DNA of 64,000 nucleotides from Plantactinospora sp. BC1 (GCF_003030345.1 NZ_CP028158.1:5270001-5334000), one strand, 5' to 3'; positions 17,137 through 29,468 are shown, counted from the first letter of the stretch. A program made the numbers and translations. Notes: generated by a model not told the origin, from the letters alone.

Positions 17137-17891
17137 GCACACCCGTGTTGAGCTGCCGAGGGCTGCGCAAGGTCTTCGGCGGACACGTCGTACTCGACGG
17201 CCTCGACCTGGAGGTGGCCGAGCACGAGGTGGTGGCGTTGATCGGCGCCTCCGGCTCCGGCAAGTCGACGCTGCTGCGCTGCGTGAACCTGCTGGAGGAG
17301 ATCGAGGACGGCACGATCCACCTGGACGGCGAACACGTCACCGACCCGCGCGTCGACCCCGACCTGGTACGCCGACGGATCGGGATCGTCTTCCAGGCGT
17401 ACAACCTCTTCCCGCACCTGCGGGTGCTGGACAACATCACGCTGGCGCCGGTCCGGGTGCACCGGCGCAACCGCGCCGAGGCCGAGGCGCAGGCCCGGGA
17501 GTTGCTCGCCCGGGTCGGGCTGGCCGGAAAGGCGGCCGACTATCCGGACCGGCTCTCCGGCGGCCAGCAGCAGCGGGTGGCGATCGTCCGGGCGCTGGTC
17601 AACTCGCCCCGACTCCTGCTGCTCGACGAGGTGACCTCGGCGCTGGATCCGGAACTCGTCGGCGAGGTGCTGACGATGATCCGGGACCTGAAGGCGGACG
17701 GCATGACCATGGTACTGGCCACCCACGAGATGAGCTTTGCCCGCGAGGTCGCCGACCGGGTCTGCTTCCTCGACGGCGGACGGGTGATCGAGGAGGGGCC
17801 GCCGGAGCAGGTGCTCGGTGAGCCGACCCAGCCCCGTACCCGGCAGTTCCTCCGCCGGATCATCGAGGCGGGCCGGCTCCAGGTCGGCTGA
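17133..17891 (+). CDS. Amino-acid ABC transporter ATP-binding protein
   Basis: This 252-residue ATPase of the GlnQ/HisP family energises the transporter. Walker A is GASGSGKST (about residues 38-46) and the signature is LSGGQQQR. Walker B is LLLLDEVTSALD, and the switch His lies in ATHEMS. Its ATG overlaps the permease stop (ATGA), completing a three-gene coupled operon. The gene ends at a convergent gap carrying the first of the inverted-repeat elements. Confidence 0.97.
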   Translation: MSTPVLSCRGLRKVFGGHVVLDGLDLEVAEHEVVALIGASGSGKSTLLRCVNLLEEIEDGTIHLDGEHVTDPRVDPDLVRRRIGIVFQAYNLFPHLRVLDNITLAPVRVHRRNRAEAEAQARELLARVGLAGKAADYPDRLSGGQQQRVAIVRALVNSPRLLLLDEVTSALDPELVGEVLTMIRDLKADGMTMVLATHEMSFAREVADRVCFLDGGRVIEEGPPEQVLGEPTQPRTRQFLRRIIEAGRLQVG

Positions 17892-17953
17892 CCACAGACC
17901 ACAGACCACAGACCACGGTCGACGGCCGACGCCTGAGGTTCTCGGTCCGGGAG

Positions 17954-18180
17954 CTGTCGAGCTGCCCCACTTGTGCACCCGCCCCCACCACAACCACGGC
18001 CGCACCACCCCACCAGCAGACTGTCGAGCTGCCCCGGCTGGGCGCCCACGCGGCAGGCCGCCGCCGCTGGGACAGGCCGCCGCCGGTGGAGCAGGCCGTC
18101 GCCGGTGGAGCAGGCCGTCGCCGCCACAAGCCGGAAGCGACCGACGGCGGTGCCCCGTCTGTGCACCCAGCTCGACAGTC
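17954..18180. repeat. Inverted-repeat element, copy 1 (three ends)
   Basis: A forward core CTGTCGAGCTG is at 17954-17964 and a full forward end GACTGTCGAGCTG at 18019-18031. The exact reverse complement is at 18168-18180. The last two could pair to form a 13-base stem closing 136 bases. The loop holds a 19-base tandem repeat (18076-18113, GCCGTCGCCGGTGGAGCAG type, with a degenerate copy before it). The gap lies between the convergent ABC ATPase and ribH genes and contains no protein gene that I can support. Confidence 0.85.
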
Positions 18181-18271
18181 TCGCGATCGGGGTACTGTCC
18201 CCTGGCTTGCACGCCGCCGTCCGACGCGAGCCAGGCCGCGCCGCCGCCCCGGCCAGCGGGCGGGCGGGCGC

Positions 18272-20126
<1,855 letters not shown>

Positions 20127-20130
<4 letters not shown>

Positions 20131-20756
20131 GCCACGGCCTCCAGTCCGTCCACCGGCAGTCGCCCGCCGGTCGTCAGCAGTCGTTCGACGTACTTGGCGA
20201 GGACGTCAACCTCGAGGTTGACCGGCTCGCCGACACCCTTGCGGCCCAGCGTGGTGGCGGCCAGTGTGGTCGGGATCAGCCCGACCGAGAAGGTCTGCGG
20301 GGTCAGCGCGGCGACGGTCAGCGAGACACCGTCGACGGTGATCGAGCCCTTCTCCACCACGTACCGGGCGAGGTCGGCGGGGAGGGCGAAGGTGACCGTC
20401 TCCCACTGCTCGGCCGGCTCCCGCCCGACGATCTCGGCGACCCCGTCGACGTGCCCCTGCACCAGGTGGCCGCCGAGCCGGCTGCCGAGGGTGGCGGCCC
20501 GCTCCAGGTTGACCGGGTCACCCGGGCGCAGCGCCCCCAGCGCGGTACGCCGGAACGTCTCGCCCATCACGTCGGCGGTGAAGGTGTCGCCGTCGACGGT
20601 CACCACGGTCAGACAGACCCCGTTGACGGAGATCGAGTCGCCGTGCCGGGCGTCCGAGGTGACCACCGGGCCGCGGATCGCGACCAGCGCAGAGTCGCCG
20701 CCGGTGTCGTCCCGCCGGACCAGTTCGCCCAACTCCTCCACGATGCCGGTGAACAT
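20127..20756 (-). CDS. ribE: Riboflavin synthase alpha subunit
   Basis: RibE (called ribC in some nomenclatures) dismutates two lumazine molecules to riboflavin and the pyrimidine precursor. It has 209 residues with the expected internal duplication of two lumazine-binding barrels. The N-barrel begins [10 protein letters not shown] and contains [10 protein letters not shown] (about 43-52). The C-barrel contains the matching [10 protein letters not shown]. Each barrel also has its [10 protein letters not shown]-type or equivalent ligand strand. The start is only two bases past the ribD stop and the stop overlaps the ribBA ATG, so translation through ribD-ribE-ribBA is coupled. Confidence 0.98.
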
Positions 20757-20758
20757 GC

Positions 20759-21820
20759 TCAGCCCTCCGTCTTCCGGGGAAACGCGGTGACCCGCAGATC
20801 GGGGCCGACCGGTGTGACATCGGTGAACTCCAGGTCGATGACCTCGGAGATGGAACGCGCGCCCGCGTCGCCGAGCGCGGCCGGGCCGGCGCCGAGCAGC
20901 TTCGGCGCCAGGTAGCCGACCACCTTGTCGACCAGGCCGGCGGCGAGGAACGCGCCGGCCAGGGTCGGGCCGCCCTCCAGCAGCGCCGCCCGGACGCCGC
21001 GCCGGTAGAGCTCCGCGAGCAGCCGGGGCAGGTCGACGTGACCGTCCGGCCCGGCGCCGACCTCCTTGGCGGTCGCCACCCAGGTCGGTGCGGCGCCGTC
21101 CCGGACCCGGGCGTCCGACGGGGTACGGCCGGCGCTGTCCACCACCACCCGCAGCGGCTGCCGGATCGCCAGGGTGCCGTCGCGCAGGTTCCGGGCGGTC
21201 AGTCTCGGGTCGTCGGCGAGCACGGTGCCGACCCCGGCGATCACCGCGTCGACGGTGCCGCGCAGCGCGTGCACGTCGATCCGGGCCGCCTCGGACGTGA
21301 TCCACATGCTGGTGCCGTCCGCCGCCGCGATCCGGCCGTCCAGGGTCGCCGCGTACTTCCAGATCAGGTACGGCCTCCTCCGGCGTACCGCGGTCAGCCA
21401 GGCCAGGTTGCCGGCCTCCGCCTCGGCGGCGCGTACCCCGACCTCGACCTCGACCCCGGCCGCCCGCAGCCGCTCGATCCCGCCCGTGGCGATCGGGTTC
21501 GGATCGGGCACCCCGACCACCACCCGGCGGACCCCGGCCGAGATCAGCGCCCCGCTGCACGGCCCGGTACGCCCGGTGTGGTCGCAGGGTTCCAGGGTCA
21601 CCACGGCGGTACCGCCCCGGGCCCGCTCGCCGGCCTGGGCCAGCGCGACGATCTCGGCGTGCGGACCACCGGCGTACGCGTGGAAGCCCTCGCCGACGAT
21701 CTCGCCGTTCGGATCGAGCAGCACGCAGCCGACCAGGGGATTGGGACTCGTCGTGCCAAGGCCGCGGGCCGCCAGCGCGATCGCCCGGCGCATCGCCTCG
21801 TCGGCGGAGACGCCCCCCAT
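20759..21820 (-). CDS. ribD: Bifunctional riboflavin deaminase/reductase
   Basis: RibD deaminates and then reduces the pyrimidine intermediate of riboflavin synthesis. The 353-residue protein has an N-terminal cytidine-deaminase fold with zinc ligands in HAEIVAL and EPCDHTGRTGPC (about residues 49-85). A DHFR-like reductase domain follows (RPYLIWKYAATLDGRIAA, then ALLEGGPTLAGAFL near 285-298). The ATG is preceded by GAGAGGGAA and is the first coding gene after the FMN riboswitch leader. FMN-dependent control of the whole rib operon is expected. Confidence 0.98.
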   Translation of the reverse strand: MGGVSADEAMRRAIALAARGLGTTSPNPLVGCVLLDPNGEIVGEGFHAYAGGPHAEIVALAQAGERARGGTAVVTLEPCDHTGRTGPCSGALISAGVRRVVVGVPDPNPIATGGIERLRAAGVEVEVGVRAAEAEAGNLAWLTAVRRRRPYLIWKYAATLDGRIAAADGTSMWITSEAARIDVHALRGTVDAVIAGVGTVLADDPRLTARNLRDGTLAIRQPLRVVVDSAGRTPSDARVRDGAAPTWVATAKEVGAGPDGHVDLPRLLAELYRRGVRAALLEGGPTLAGAFLAAGLVDKVVGYLAPKLLGAGPAALGDAGARSISEVIDLEFTDVTPVGPDLRVTAFPRKTEG

Positions 21821-21984
21821 GCCGTTCCCTCTCCCTCGCCCGTCGTCGTAGCGCGCGGGCGGGAGCGGGAGGGGCACCGGCCGGTGGCCGGGCGTGCGGC
21901 GGCGGAGCATGGGGGCGACGGCAGGCGCCGACCCCGGCGGACCACGGGTCGGCGCACACGCACCGGCCAGCGGACCCATCCGTC

Positions 21985-22150
21985 CCGCGCGCTGTCTCCC
22001 ATCCGGACTGTCTGGGCGCGGAAACTGCCCGCCCCCAACCGTCGGCCCTGGGTTCTCACCAGGTCCACCGGGCGGCCGAGGCCGACCGGGTCGCGGGCTT
22101 ACCGGGCTTGCGCCCGGATCACCGCCGGTTCGGAATTACACCGAGTCCCG
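21985..22150 (-). promoter_or_regulatory. FMN riboswitch (RFN element)
   Basis: Reading the minus strand, the conserved RFN blocks occur in order: CTCGGTGTAATTCCGAACCG, CGGCGGTGATCCGGGCGCAA, AGCCCGCGA, GGACCTGGTGAGAA, and near the 3' end CAGTCCGGATGGGAGACAGC. The aptamer binds FMN. About 165 bases separate it from the ribD ATG, so the expression platform (terminator or ribosome-site sequestration) lies in that leader. No gene is present in the leader. Confidence 0.96.
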
Positions 22151-22206
22151 CCAGCGCGTGGTGGGTACGGATCGAGTGTGACACGGAACCGGGGCCGTCG
22201 GACCGG

Positions 22207-22244
22207 TGAGGCGATCCACCTCACAACAACGTGACCGCCGTCAC
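22207..22244 (-). terminator. Paired short hairpins after the GGDEF gene
   Basis: GTGACCGCCGTCAC spans the stop codon, and GTGAGG/CCTCAC with a seven-base loop follows at 22207-22225. Together they could end the rpe-GGDEF transcript before the rib leader begins. Confidence 0.4.
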
Positions 22245-23248
22245 TTCGCCCCGCGGCGCCGCTCCCCCGCGTCGGCGGCCGGTGCCCCCGGGGTACGCCG
22301 CCGGTCCATCGCCACGTACGAGCCGGGCTGGCTCTTGGCCACCGTCTTCATCTCGGAGGCGGCGGCGATCACCTCCAGCGGGTCGGTGAACCGGCGCTCC
22401 GGCACCGACAGCGACACCCCGATGGAGAGGGTGACCAGGTGGGCCCGCTGGATGTTGCCGCGCCGGTCCTTCAGCTCGACGTAACCGCGCTTGGCGTCCT
22501 CCGGGTCGTAGAGCTCGTCGGCGGTCTTCTCGAAGTCGACCACGGCCCGCTCGGTCAGCGGTCGGACCTGCTCGGGGGCGCAGACGATCACGAAGTCGTC
22601 GCCGCCGATGTGCCCGAGGAAGGCCGGCGGCAGCCCGACCGAGACCACCGCCCGGTGCAGGCTGCGGGCCAGCGCGCTGATGAACTCGTCGCCGCGGACG
22701 AAGCCGTACCGGTCGTTGACGCTCTTGAACCGGTCGATGTCGATGTAGCCGACCGCGTAGTCGACGCCGCTGCGTACCCGGTCGCCGATCTCCCGGCGGA
22801 CCCGGGTGTTGCCGGGCAGCCCGGTCAGCGGGGAGACCTCGCGGAACTCCTTGTTGCGGCGCAGCGTGGAACTGATCCGGGCGATCAACTCGGCGGTGTC
22901 GAAGGGCTTGACCAGGTAGTCGTCGGCACCGGCGGTGAGCCCGTGCACCTTGTCCACGGTCAGGCCCTTGGCGGTGAGCATGATCACCGGCAGCGCCGAG
23001 GTCATCGGGTTGGCCCGCAGCCGCCGGGTCAGCTCCAGCCCGTCGATCCGGGGCATCCGCAGGTCGACCACGGCCAGGTCGGGCCGGCGCCGCTCGATCA
23101 CCTCGAGCGCCTCCTGACCGTCGCCGGCCTGCACCACGTCGAAGCCGTGCAGCTTGAGGTTGAACGAGACGAACCGGACGATGTCCTCGTCGTCGTCGAC
23201 CACCAGGATCAGGTCGGGCCGCTCCTCGGCGACCCCGTCGACGCTCAC
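22241..23248 (-). CDS. Response regulator with GGDEF domain (PleD-like)
   Basis: This 335-residue protein joins a CheY receiver to a GGDEF domain, so it is a candidate phosphorylation-controlled diguanylate cyclase. The receiver has the acidic DDD (about 18-20), the phospho-acceptor Asp in [11 protein letters not shown] (near 61) and the KPF lysine near 114. The GGDEF domain contains [20 protein letters not shown] and an active-site loop written IGGDDF instead of GGDEF. The GTG overlaps the rpe stop (GTGA), so it is translated behind rpe. Whether GGDDF is catalytically competent is uncertain. c-di-GMP matters in this genome because its effector BldD is encoded at 47.8 kb. No cognate histidine kinase is adjacent. 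Confidence 0.93.
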   Translation of the reverse strand: MSVDGVAEERPDLILVVDDDEDIVRFVSFNLKLHGFDVVQAGDGQEALEVIERRRPDLAVVDLRMPRIDGLELTRRLRANPMTSALPVIMLTAKGLTVDKVHGLTAGADDYLVKPFDTAELIARISSTLRRNKEFREVSPLTGLPGNTRVRREIGDRVRSGVDYAVGYIDIDRFKSVNDRYGFVRGDEFISALARSLHRAVVSVGLPPAFLGHIGGDDFVIVCAPEQVRPLTERAVVDFEKTADELYDPEDAKRGYVELKDRRGNIQRAHLVTLSIGVSLSVPERRFTDPLEVIAAASEMKTVAKSQPGSYVAMDRRRTPGAPAADAGERRRGAK

Positions 23249-23925
23249 GGGGCGGCGACGGCGCGCTCGGCGAGCCGCCGTAGCTGGGTCACCGCCGCGG
23301 CCGGGTCGGCCGCGCCGTAGACGGCGGTGCCGGCGACGAAGGCGTCCGCGCCGGCCGCCGCCGCCTGCTCGATGGTGTCGGCCGCGATGCCGCCGTCCAC
23401 CTCGATCCGCAGTTCGAGGTGGCCCGCGTCGGCGTGCCGGCGGGCGGTCCGGACCTTGTCGAGCAGTTCGGGGATGAACCGCTGCCCCCCGAAACCCGCC
23501 TTGATAGTCATGATCAGCAATGTATCGAAGCTGGGCAGCAGGTCAAGGTACGGTTCGATCGGAGTGTCCCGGTCGATCGCCAGCCCGGCCTTCGCCCCCG
23601 CCGAGCGGAGGTCCTTGGCCAGCGAGACCGGGTTGTCACAGGCCTCGGCGTGGAACGTCACGTTGTACGCCCCGGCGTCGGCGTAGCTCGGCGCCCAGCG
23701 CCGCGGATCGTCGATCATCAGGTGTACGTCGAACGGCAGCGCGGTCGCGGCCAGCAGGCTCTGCACCACCGGCAGCCCGATGGTCAGGTTCGGCACGAAG
23801 TGGTTGTCCATCACATCGACGTGCAGCCAGTCCGCCGTGGACTCCACCGCCTGCACCTCGTCGGCGAGCCGGGCGAAGTCTGCGGCGAGGATGCTGGGCG
23901 CGACGATCGGCGCTGGTACGGTCAC
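23245..23925 (-). CDS. rpe: Ribulose-phosphate 3-epimerase
   Basis: Rpe interconverts ribulose 5-phosphate and xylulose 5-phosphate in the pentose phosphate pathway. The 226-residue TIM barrel has [10 protein letters not shown] at the N-terminus, the metal-binding [13 protein letters not shown] (about 34-46), HLMIDDP, and the [11 protein letters not shown] phosphate-binding region near 177-187. The GTG start is the first position consistent with homologues ([15 protein letters not shown]); the longer frame upstream reads across the neighbouring gene. In actinomycetes rpe typically neighbours the rib genes, matching the shared ribulose 5-phosphate pool. Confidence 0.98.
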   Translation of the reverse strand: MTVPAPIVAPSILAADFARLADEVQAVESTADWLHVDVMDNHFVPNLTIGLPVVQSLLAATALPFDVHLMIDDPRRWAPSYADAGAYNVTFHAEACDNPVSLAKDLRSAGAKAGLAIDRDTPIEPYLDLLPSFDTLLIMTIKAGFGGQRFIPELLDKVRTARRHADAGHLELRIEVDGGIAADTIEQAAAAGADAFVAGTAVYGAADPAAAVTQLRRLAERAVAAP

Positions 23926-23963
23926 CGCGCCAGTGTACGAATGCCGGGCACACCCCGCGCCCG

Positions 23964-26087
23964 TCACCCTCGGATCGTGGCGGCACCGGAGAAGAACCGG
24001 TCCGGGGTGATCGGCAGGTCGCGTACGCGTACCCCGGTGGCATGGTGCACGGCGTTGGCGATCGCCGCGGCGGTACCGACGATGCCCAGCTCGCCGATGC
24101 CCTTCGAGCCCATCGGATTGACGTACGGGTCCTCCTCGACCAGCGTGTGCACCTCCACGCAGCCGACGTCGGCGTTGGTCGCGATGTGGTACTCGGCGAG
24201 GTCGTGGTTGACCACGTGACCGAAGCGCGGATCGACCACGCACTGCTCGTGCAGCGCCATCGACAGTCCCATCGTCATCCCGCCGAGCAGTTGGGAACGG
24301 CCCGTCTTCGGGTTGATGATCCGGCCGGCGGCGAAGACGCCGAGCATCCGGGGCACGCGTACCTCGCCGGTCGCCTCGTGCACCCGGGCCTCGACGAACT
24401 GCGCGCCGAAGGCGTACATCGAGAAGCGTTCCCGGTCCGGGTTCTCCGGCATGTCGGCGCTGGCCTCGATGCCGTGCGGCGGCGGGTCGGCGTGCTCGGC
24501 CGCCACCCGGGCCCGGAGCCGGCGTGCGGCCTCGACCACCGTGCTGCCCCACGACGTCATCCCGGACGAGCCACCGGCGGACATCGCCGCCGGCAGGTCC
24601 GTGTCACCGATCCGCAGCACGACCCGGTCGACCGGTACGGCCAGCGCGTCGGCCGCGATCTGGGTCAGCGAGGTCCAGGTGCCGGTGCCGAGGTCGGCGG
24701 CGCCGATCGAGACGAGGTACCGGCCGTCCGGCTCCATCCGGATCGTCGCCGACGAGCCGGGCAGCTGATAGACCGGGTACATCGAGGAGGCCACCCCGGT
24801 GCCGACCAGCCAGCCACCGGCGGCCCGCCGGACCCCGGGAGTCGGGTCCCGGCCGGCCCAGCCGAACCGGCGGGCGCCCTCGCGCAGGCAGGCCACCAGG
24901 TTGCGGCTGGAGAACGGCCGGTCCAGCTCGGGATCGCGCGGCGGTTCGTTGGCGATCCGGAACTCGACCGGATCCTGCCCGCAGGCGATCGCCATCTCGT
25001 CCATCGCCGACTCCAGCGCGTACATCCCGGGGGTCTTGCCCGGGGCGCGCATGATCGTCGGTACCGGCACGTCGAGCCGGACCATCCGGTGCGTGGTACT
25101 GCGGTGCGGCGCCGCGTACATCACCCGGGTCGGCGTGGCGGTCTGCTCGGCGAACTCCTTGTGCCGCGCGGTCTGCTGCACCACCTCGTGGCCGATCGCG
25201 ACCAGCCGGCCGTCCGGCCCGGCACCGAGCCGGATCCGCTGCACCGACGGGGTCCGGTAGCCGACCTGGGAGAACATCTGCTGCCGGGTGAGTGCGAGCT
25301 TCACCGGACGGCCGGGTACGGCGAACGCGGCCAGCACCGCGAGCACCACGTCCGGATGGGTGTGCAGCTTGCCGCCGAACGCGCCGCCGACGTGTGGCGA
25401 GATCACCCGGATCCGCTCCAGGTCGAGTCCGAAGAGCGTCGCCAGCGACCTGCGCAGCCCGTGCACCCCCTGGCTGCCGACGTGCAGGGTGAGCCGGTCG
25501 TCGACCCACTGGGCGATGGTGGAGTGCGGCTCCAACTGGGCGTGCTGATACCAGGCCGTGGTGTAGGTGGCGTCCAGACGTACCGCCGCCTCGGCCAGCG
25601 CCGTCTCCGGGTCGCCGAGCACGCTGTCGGTGGCGAACCCGCCGTTGAGCACCTCCGGGGCGTACCGGTCCGGATGGTCGCCCCGCAGCGCGACGTCGTG
25701 CGGGCCGGCCTGGTAGTCCACCCGGACCAGGCCGGCGGCCCGGCGGGCGGCCTCGGAGGTCTCCGCCACCACCCCGGCGACGAACTGCCCCCGGTACGCC
25801 ACCTCGGGCGTTTGCAGGATCAGCACCTCGGGATCGTCGAACGAGGCGACCCGGGCCGCGTTCTCGTGCGTCAGCACGGCCAGCACGCCCGGCTCGGCCA
25901 GCGCCGGCTCGGTCTGCACGGCGGCGACCCGGCCGACCGCCACGGTGGCCTGCACCGGAAACAGATAGGCCGGCCGGTCGACGGGGTGCTCGAAGGCGTA
26001 CCGGGCGGTCCCGGTGACCTTCGCCGGCCCGTCGAACCTGTCCAGCGGAGTGCCGATGGCCCGGACCGGCAGTGTCTTCCCGTCCAC
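23964..26087 (-). CDS. Xanthine dehydrogenase-family molybdopterin-binding subunit (orphan)
   Basis: This is the large, molybdenum-cofactor-binding subunit (707 residues) of an XDH/aldehyde-oxidase family hydroxylase, most like the stand-alone YagR/PaoC type. The N-terminal ald_Xan_dh domain starts [16 protein letters not shown]. Cofactor-binding loops include [12 protein letters not shown] (about 229-240) and [12 protein letters not shown]. The catalytic glutamate lies in the C-terminal [12 protein letters not shown]. The usual Fe-S and FAD subunit genes are absent on both sides (rpe and rsmB), so partner subunits must come from elsewhere, or the protein is non-functional. The frame is intact. 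The substrate cannot be assigned. Confidence 0.92.
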   Translation of the reverse strand: MDGKTLPVRAIGTPLDRFDGPAKVTGTARYAFEHPVDRPAYLFPVQATVAVGRVAAVQTEPALAEPGVLAVLTHENAARVASFDDPEVLILQTPEVAYRGQFVAGVVAETSEAARRAAGLVRVDYQAGPHDVALRGDHPDRYAPEVLNGGFATDSVLGDPETALAEAAVRLDATYTTAWYQHAQLEPHSTIAQWVDDRLTLHVGSQGVHGLRRSLATLFGLDLERIRVISPHVGGAFGGKLHTHPDVVLAVLAAFAVPGRPVKLALTRQQMFSQVGYRTPSVQRIRLGAGPDGRLVAIGHEVVQQTARHKEFAEQTATPTRVMYAAPHRSTTHRMVRLDVPVPTIMRAPGKTPGMYALESAMDEMAIACGQDPVEFRIANEPPRDPELDRPFSSRNLVACLREGARRFGWAGRDPTPGVRRAAGGWLVGTGVASSMYPVYQLPGSSATIRMEPDGRYLVSIGAADLGTGTWTSLTQIAADALAVPVDRVVLRIGDTDLPAAMSAGGSSGMTSWGSTVVEAARRLRARVAAEHADPPPHGIEASADMPENPDRERFSMYAFGAQFVEARVHEATGEVRVPRMLGVFAAGRIINPKTGRSQLLGGMTMGLSMALHEQCVVDPRFGHVVNHDLAEYHIATNADVGCVEVHTLVEEDPYVNPMGSKGIGELGIVGTAAAIANAVHHATGVRVRDLPITPDRFFSGAATIRG

Positions 26088-26178
26088 ACCTGCAATGTAT
26101 GTGCGGAAGTGTCCCCACCCACCCGCTTCGGTGGAAGTCGGGCCGGATGCCGACCGGCAGCACCCGCGCCGGTGCCGC

Positions 26179-27777
26179 TCAGCCCCGGCGCAGCACCGCC
26201 AGGAACATCGCGTCGGTGCCGTGCCGGTGCGGCCAGAGCTGCACCGTGGGGCCGTCGCCGAGGCCGGGCATCCCGGCCGGCAGCAGCGGGCGGGCGTCGA
26301 CGAAGTCGACCGGTACCCCGGAGCGCCGGGCCGCCTCGGTGACCGAGACGTGCGTCTCCACCACGTGCGGCGAGCAGGTCACGTACGCCACCACCCCGCC
26401 CGGCCGGACCGCCCGGAGCGCGGCGCCGAGCAGCTCCCGCTGCAACCGGGTCAGCGCCGGCAGGTCGGAGGGCTGACGGCGCCAGCGGGACTCGGGACGC
26501 CGCCGCAGCGAGCCGAGACCGGTGCAGGGCGCGTCGACGAGTACCCGGTCGAAGGAGTCCTCCGGCAGGTCCGGGTCCCGCCCGACGGTGCGCCCGTCGA
26601 CGTTGAGCACGGTCACCGGCAGCCCGCGTACGGCCTGGGAGACCAGCCGGGCCCGGTGCTCGGCCACCTCGACGGCGGTCAGCGAGGCGCCCCGCTGGGC
26701 GGCGATGGCGCCGAGCAGGCCGGACTTGCCACCCGGCCCGGCACAGAGGTCGAGCCACCGTTCGTCGGTGCCCTCGACCTCGGCGGCGGTGAGCGCGGCG
26801 GCGACCAGTTGGGAGCCCTCGTCCTGGACGTGCGCCCGGCCGTCGGCCAGCACCGCCAGCTCGCCCGGGGCACCCCCGGCCAGATAGACGGCGTACGGCG
26901 AGAAGGCGCCCGGCGCGCCGCCCACCTCGTCGGCGACCTCGACCGCGTCTGCCCGGCCCGGACGGGCGCAGAGGTGCACCGGCGGCCGCTGGTTGTCCTC
27001 GATCAGCAGCCGGGTGGTCTCCCCCAGGTCTCCGCCGAGCGCCTCGGAGAAGGCCCGCACGATCCACTCGGGATGGCTGTAGGTGAGGGCCAGGTGCCCG
27101 ATCGGGTCGCTCTCGGCCGACGGGGCGAGCTCGGCCAGCCAGGTGTCGAGGTCCTTGCCGGCGATCTCCCGCAGCACGGCGTTGGCGAACCCGGACGCCC
27201 CCGGGGCGACGGAACGGACCAGGTCGACCGTGGAGGAGACGGCGGCGTGCGCCGGGACCCGGGTGTAGAGGATCTGGTAGGCGCCGAGCCGCAGCGCGTC
27301 CCGGGGTTGCGGGTCGATCCGCGCGACGTCCCGACCGGCGGCGGCGGTGAGGATCGCGTCCAGGGTGCCCCGGACCCGCAGCGTGCCGTAGGTCAGCTCG
27401 GTGGCGAAGGCCGCGTCCCGGCCGTGCAGCCGCCGGTCGCGCAGGATGCCCGGCAGGACGAGGTTCGCGTACGCGTCGTCCCGGTGCACCGCCTCGATCG
27501 CCTCGTACGCCGCCTGCCGGGGCAGGTCGACCGCCGGCCGCGCCGCCCGGGGCGGGCGCCCGTCCCGGTCCCGCTGGCCGGCGCCCCGGCCGCCCCGGTC
27601 GGCACCACCCTGCCCGGTACGCCCCCGTGGGGCGTCCCGCCGCCGATCGTCACGCCGAGGGTCGTCGCGCCGCTGGTCGTCACGCCGCCGGTCGGTGCCG
27701 CCCTGCGCACGGTCGTCGCGGCTCCGGTCGGCTCCGGCCCGTGCGGTGCCGCCGACCTGTCCGGTACCTTCGCTCAC
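26179..27777 (-). CDS. rsmB: 16S rRNA (cytosine-967-C5)-methyltransferase
   Basis: RsmB methylates C967 of 16S rRNA using SAM. The 532-residue protein has an unusual N-terminal tail of about 80 residues rich in Arg, Asp and Gly, with repeated RRDD units. A NusB-like RNA-binding domain ([18 protein letters not shown] onward, about 86-215) and the catalytic domain follow. The latter has [20 protein letters not shown] (SAM motif I), the [15 protein letters not shown] motif and the nucleophilic cysteine region YVTCSPH. The GTG start overlaps the fmt stop (GTGA). The tail could have a shorter true start, but no better ribosome binding site is visible inside it. Confidence 0.96.
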   Translation of the reverse strand: MSEGTGQVGGTARAGADRSRDDRAQGGTDRRRDDQRRDDPRRDDRRRDAPRGRTGQGGADRGGRGAGQRDRDGRPPRAARPAVDLPRQAAYEAIEAVHRDDAYANLVLPGILRDRRLHGRDAAFATELTYGTLRVRGTLDAILTAAAGRDVARIDPQPRDALRLGAYQILYTRVPAHAAVSSTVDLVRSVAPGASGFANAVLREIAGKDLDTWLAELAPSAESDPIGHLALTYSHPEWIVRAFSEALGGDLGETTRLLIEDNQRPPVHLCARPGRADAVEVADEVGGAPGAFSPYAVYLAGGAPGELAVLADGRAHVQDEGSQLVAAALTAAEVEGTDERWLDLCAGPGGKSGLLGAIAAQRGASLTAVEVAEHRARLVSQAVRGLPVTVLNVDGRTVGRDPDLPEDSFDRVLVDAPCTGLGSLRRRPESRWRRQPSDLPALTRLQRELLGAALRAVRPGGVVAYVTCSPHVVETHVSVTEAARRSGVPVDFVDARPLLPAGMPGLGDGPTVQLWPHRHGTDAMFLAVLRRG

Positions 27778-28712
27778 CCGAAATGCTCCCCACCGGCGAC
27801 CCGTACGCCCCGGGCCCAGTCCGGCGCCGGCATGGCGCGCTTGCCCGCCGCGCGTACCTCGCCCAACTCCACCGCAGTGGTGGCGGTACCGGCCAGCACC
27901 CGGCCGCGCTCGACCAGCAACTCGCCGGGCTTGAGTTCCGGTGCGTTGCCGACCGGCCGCACCGGGCCGAGCTTGACCCGGTCGCCCCGGAACCGGGTCC
28001 AGGCGCCGGGGGCCGGGGTGGCGGCCCGGATCCGCCGGTCCACCGCGAAGGACGGCTCCGACCAGCGCACCTCACCGTCGGCGACGGTCAGCTTCGGCGC
28101 CAGCGAGACCCCGTCGGCGGGTTGCGGCACCGCGTGCGCGGTCCCCTGCCCGATCGCGTCCAGCACGGCGACCAGCAGGCCACTGCCGCTGGCGGCGAGG
28201 CGTTCCAGCAGGTCACCGGCGGTGTCGGAGGGCCGGATCTCCTCGGTCACGGTGCCGAAGACCGGCCCGGTGTCCAGCCCGGCCTCCAGTTGGAAGACGC
28301 TGGCGCCGGTGACCTGGTCGCCGTGCAGCACCGCGTGTTGCACCGGCGCAGCACCGCGCCAGGCGGGCAGCAGCGAGAAGTGCAGGTTGACCCAGCCGTA
28401 CGCCGGGATCTCCAGCGCCTCCGGTGGCACCAGCGCGCCGTAGGCGACCACCGGTACGCAGTCGGGGGCGAGTTGGCGCAGCCGGTCGAGGAACTCCGGC
28501 TCCCGGGGCCTGGCCGGGGTCAGCACCTCGATGCCACGCTCGTCGGCCCAGGCACCCACGGGGGACCGGGCCAGTCCCCTGCCGCGACCGGCCGGGGCGT
28601 CCGGCCGGGTCACCACGGCCAGCAGTTCGTGCCCGGAGGCGGCGATGGCGTCCAGGCTGGGCAGGGCGACGGCCGGCGTACCGGCGAAGATCAGGCGCAC
28701 CGGCCGGGTCAC
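27774..28712 (-). CDS. fmt: Methionyl-tRNA formyltransferase
   Basis: Fmt formylates the initiator methionyl-tRNA with 10-formyltetrahydrofolate. The protein has 312 residues. The N-terminal Rossmann-type domain has [16 protein letters not shown] (8-23) and a catalytic region with [19 protein letters not shown] (about 109-127, Asn/His active site). The C-terminal OB-fold domain follows from about 205. GTG start overlaps the def stop and its own stop overlaps rsmB, so def-fmt-rsmB is one coupled operon. Confidence 0.98.
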   Translation of the reverse strand: MTRPVRLIFAGTPAVALPSLDAIAASGHELLAVVTRPDAPAGRGRGLARSPVGAWADERGIEVLTPARPREPEFLDRLRQLAPDCVPVVAYGALVPPEALEIPAYGWVNLHFSLLPAWRGAAPVQHAVLHGDQVTGASVFQLEAGLDTGPVFGTVTEEIRPSDTAGDLLERLAASGSGLLVAVLDAIGQGTAHAVPQPADGVSLAPKLTVADGEVRWSEPSFAVDRRIRAATPAPGAWTRFRGDRVKLGPVRPVGNAPELKPGELLVERGRVLAGTATTAVELGEVRAAGKRAMPAPDWARGVRVAGGEHFG

Positions 28713-29329
28713 CGACCCAGGCCGAACGGGCTGGCGGGGCGGTCCGAGCCGCCCAGACCCAGCTTGGCGGCCAGGCCCTGGCGCCGGTCGGCCGGCGGGT
28801 CGTGCGGGCTGACCTTGATCACCGGCGGGGCGTCCTGGTCGTACCAGTCCGCCTGCCGGATCGCCTTCATCGCCTCCTTGCGCCCCTCGGCGTCGAGGCG
28901 GTCGAGGAAGAGCACCCCGTCGAGGTGGTCGGTCTCGTGCTGCACGCAGCGGGCCATCAGGCCGGTGCCGACGATCTGCATCGGGTCGCCGTACTCGTTG
29001 AAGCCCTTGGCGATCACGTTGAGCCGGCGCTTGGTGTCGAAGTAGAGCCCGGGGATGGAGAGGCAGCCCTCGGGACCGTCCTGCTCGTCGGAGTCGGGGA
29101 ACTCAAGTACCGGGTTGACCAGGTGTCCGAGCACGTCGTCGACGTCGAAGGCGAACACCCGCAGGCCCACGCCGAGCTGCGGCGCGGCCAGGCCGGCGCC
29201 GTTCTGCTCCCGCATCGTGTCGGTCAGGTCGGCGACCAGTTTGCGCAGCTCGGCGTCGAAGTCGACGACCGGTTCGGCCGGGGTGCGCAGCACCGGGTCC
29301 CCGAAGAGACGGATGGGCTGGACGGTCAC
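28709..29329 (-). CDS. def: Peptide deformylase
   Basis: Def removes the N-formyl group that Fmt introduces. The three metal-site motifs are present: [10 protein letters not shown] (about 43-52), EGCLSIPG (about 87-94) and QHETDHLDG (about 130-138). The 206-residue length includes a C-terminal extension ([16 protein letters not shown]) common in actinomycetes. The GTG start is preferred to an ATG 18 bases upstream because that ATG lies directly against AAGGAG, which is correctly placed as the ribosome binding site for the GTG. The usual N-terminus ([13 protein letters not shown]) also begins there. Confidence 0.97.
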   Translation of the reverse strand: MTVQPIRLFGDPVLRTPAEPVVDFDAELRKLVADLTDTMREQNGAGLAAPQLGVGLRVFAFDVDDVLGHLVNPVLEFPDSDEQDGPEGCLSIPGLYFDTKRRLNVIAKGFNEYGDPMQIVGTGLMARCVQHETDHLDGVLFLDRLDAEGRKEAMKAIRQADWYDQDAPPVIKVSPHDPPADRRQGLAAKLGLGGSDRPASPFGLGR

Positions 29330-29448
29330 GCGGGACGGCTCCTTCACGGATGGGATCGGTGGTGCCGTACCCAGTCTACGGGCGGGCGAGGGGGACGACC
29401 GGTGCGCCGGGACCGGCGGGTGCGAGGGGCCGGGTACGGTGCGAGCCG

Positions 29449-29468
29449 GCCGTGACGCCGGTCACGGC
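29449..29468 (-). terminator. Terminator-like hairpin
   Basis: GCCGTGAC and GTCACGGC pair perfectly around a four-base loop, about 55 bases beyond the stop codon of the kinase-ParB gene and upstream of def. It probably separates the two transcription units. Confidence 0.5.
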
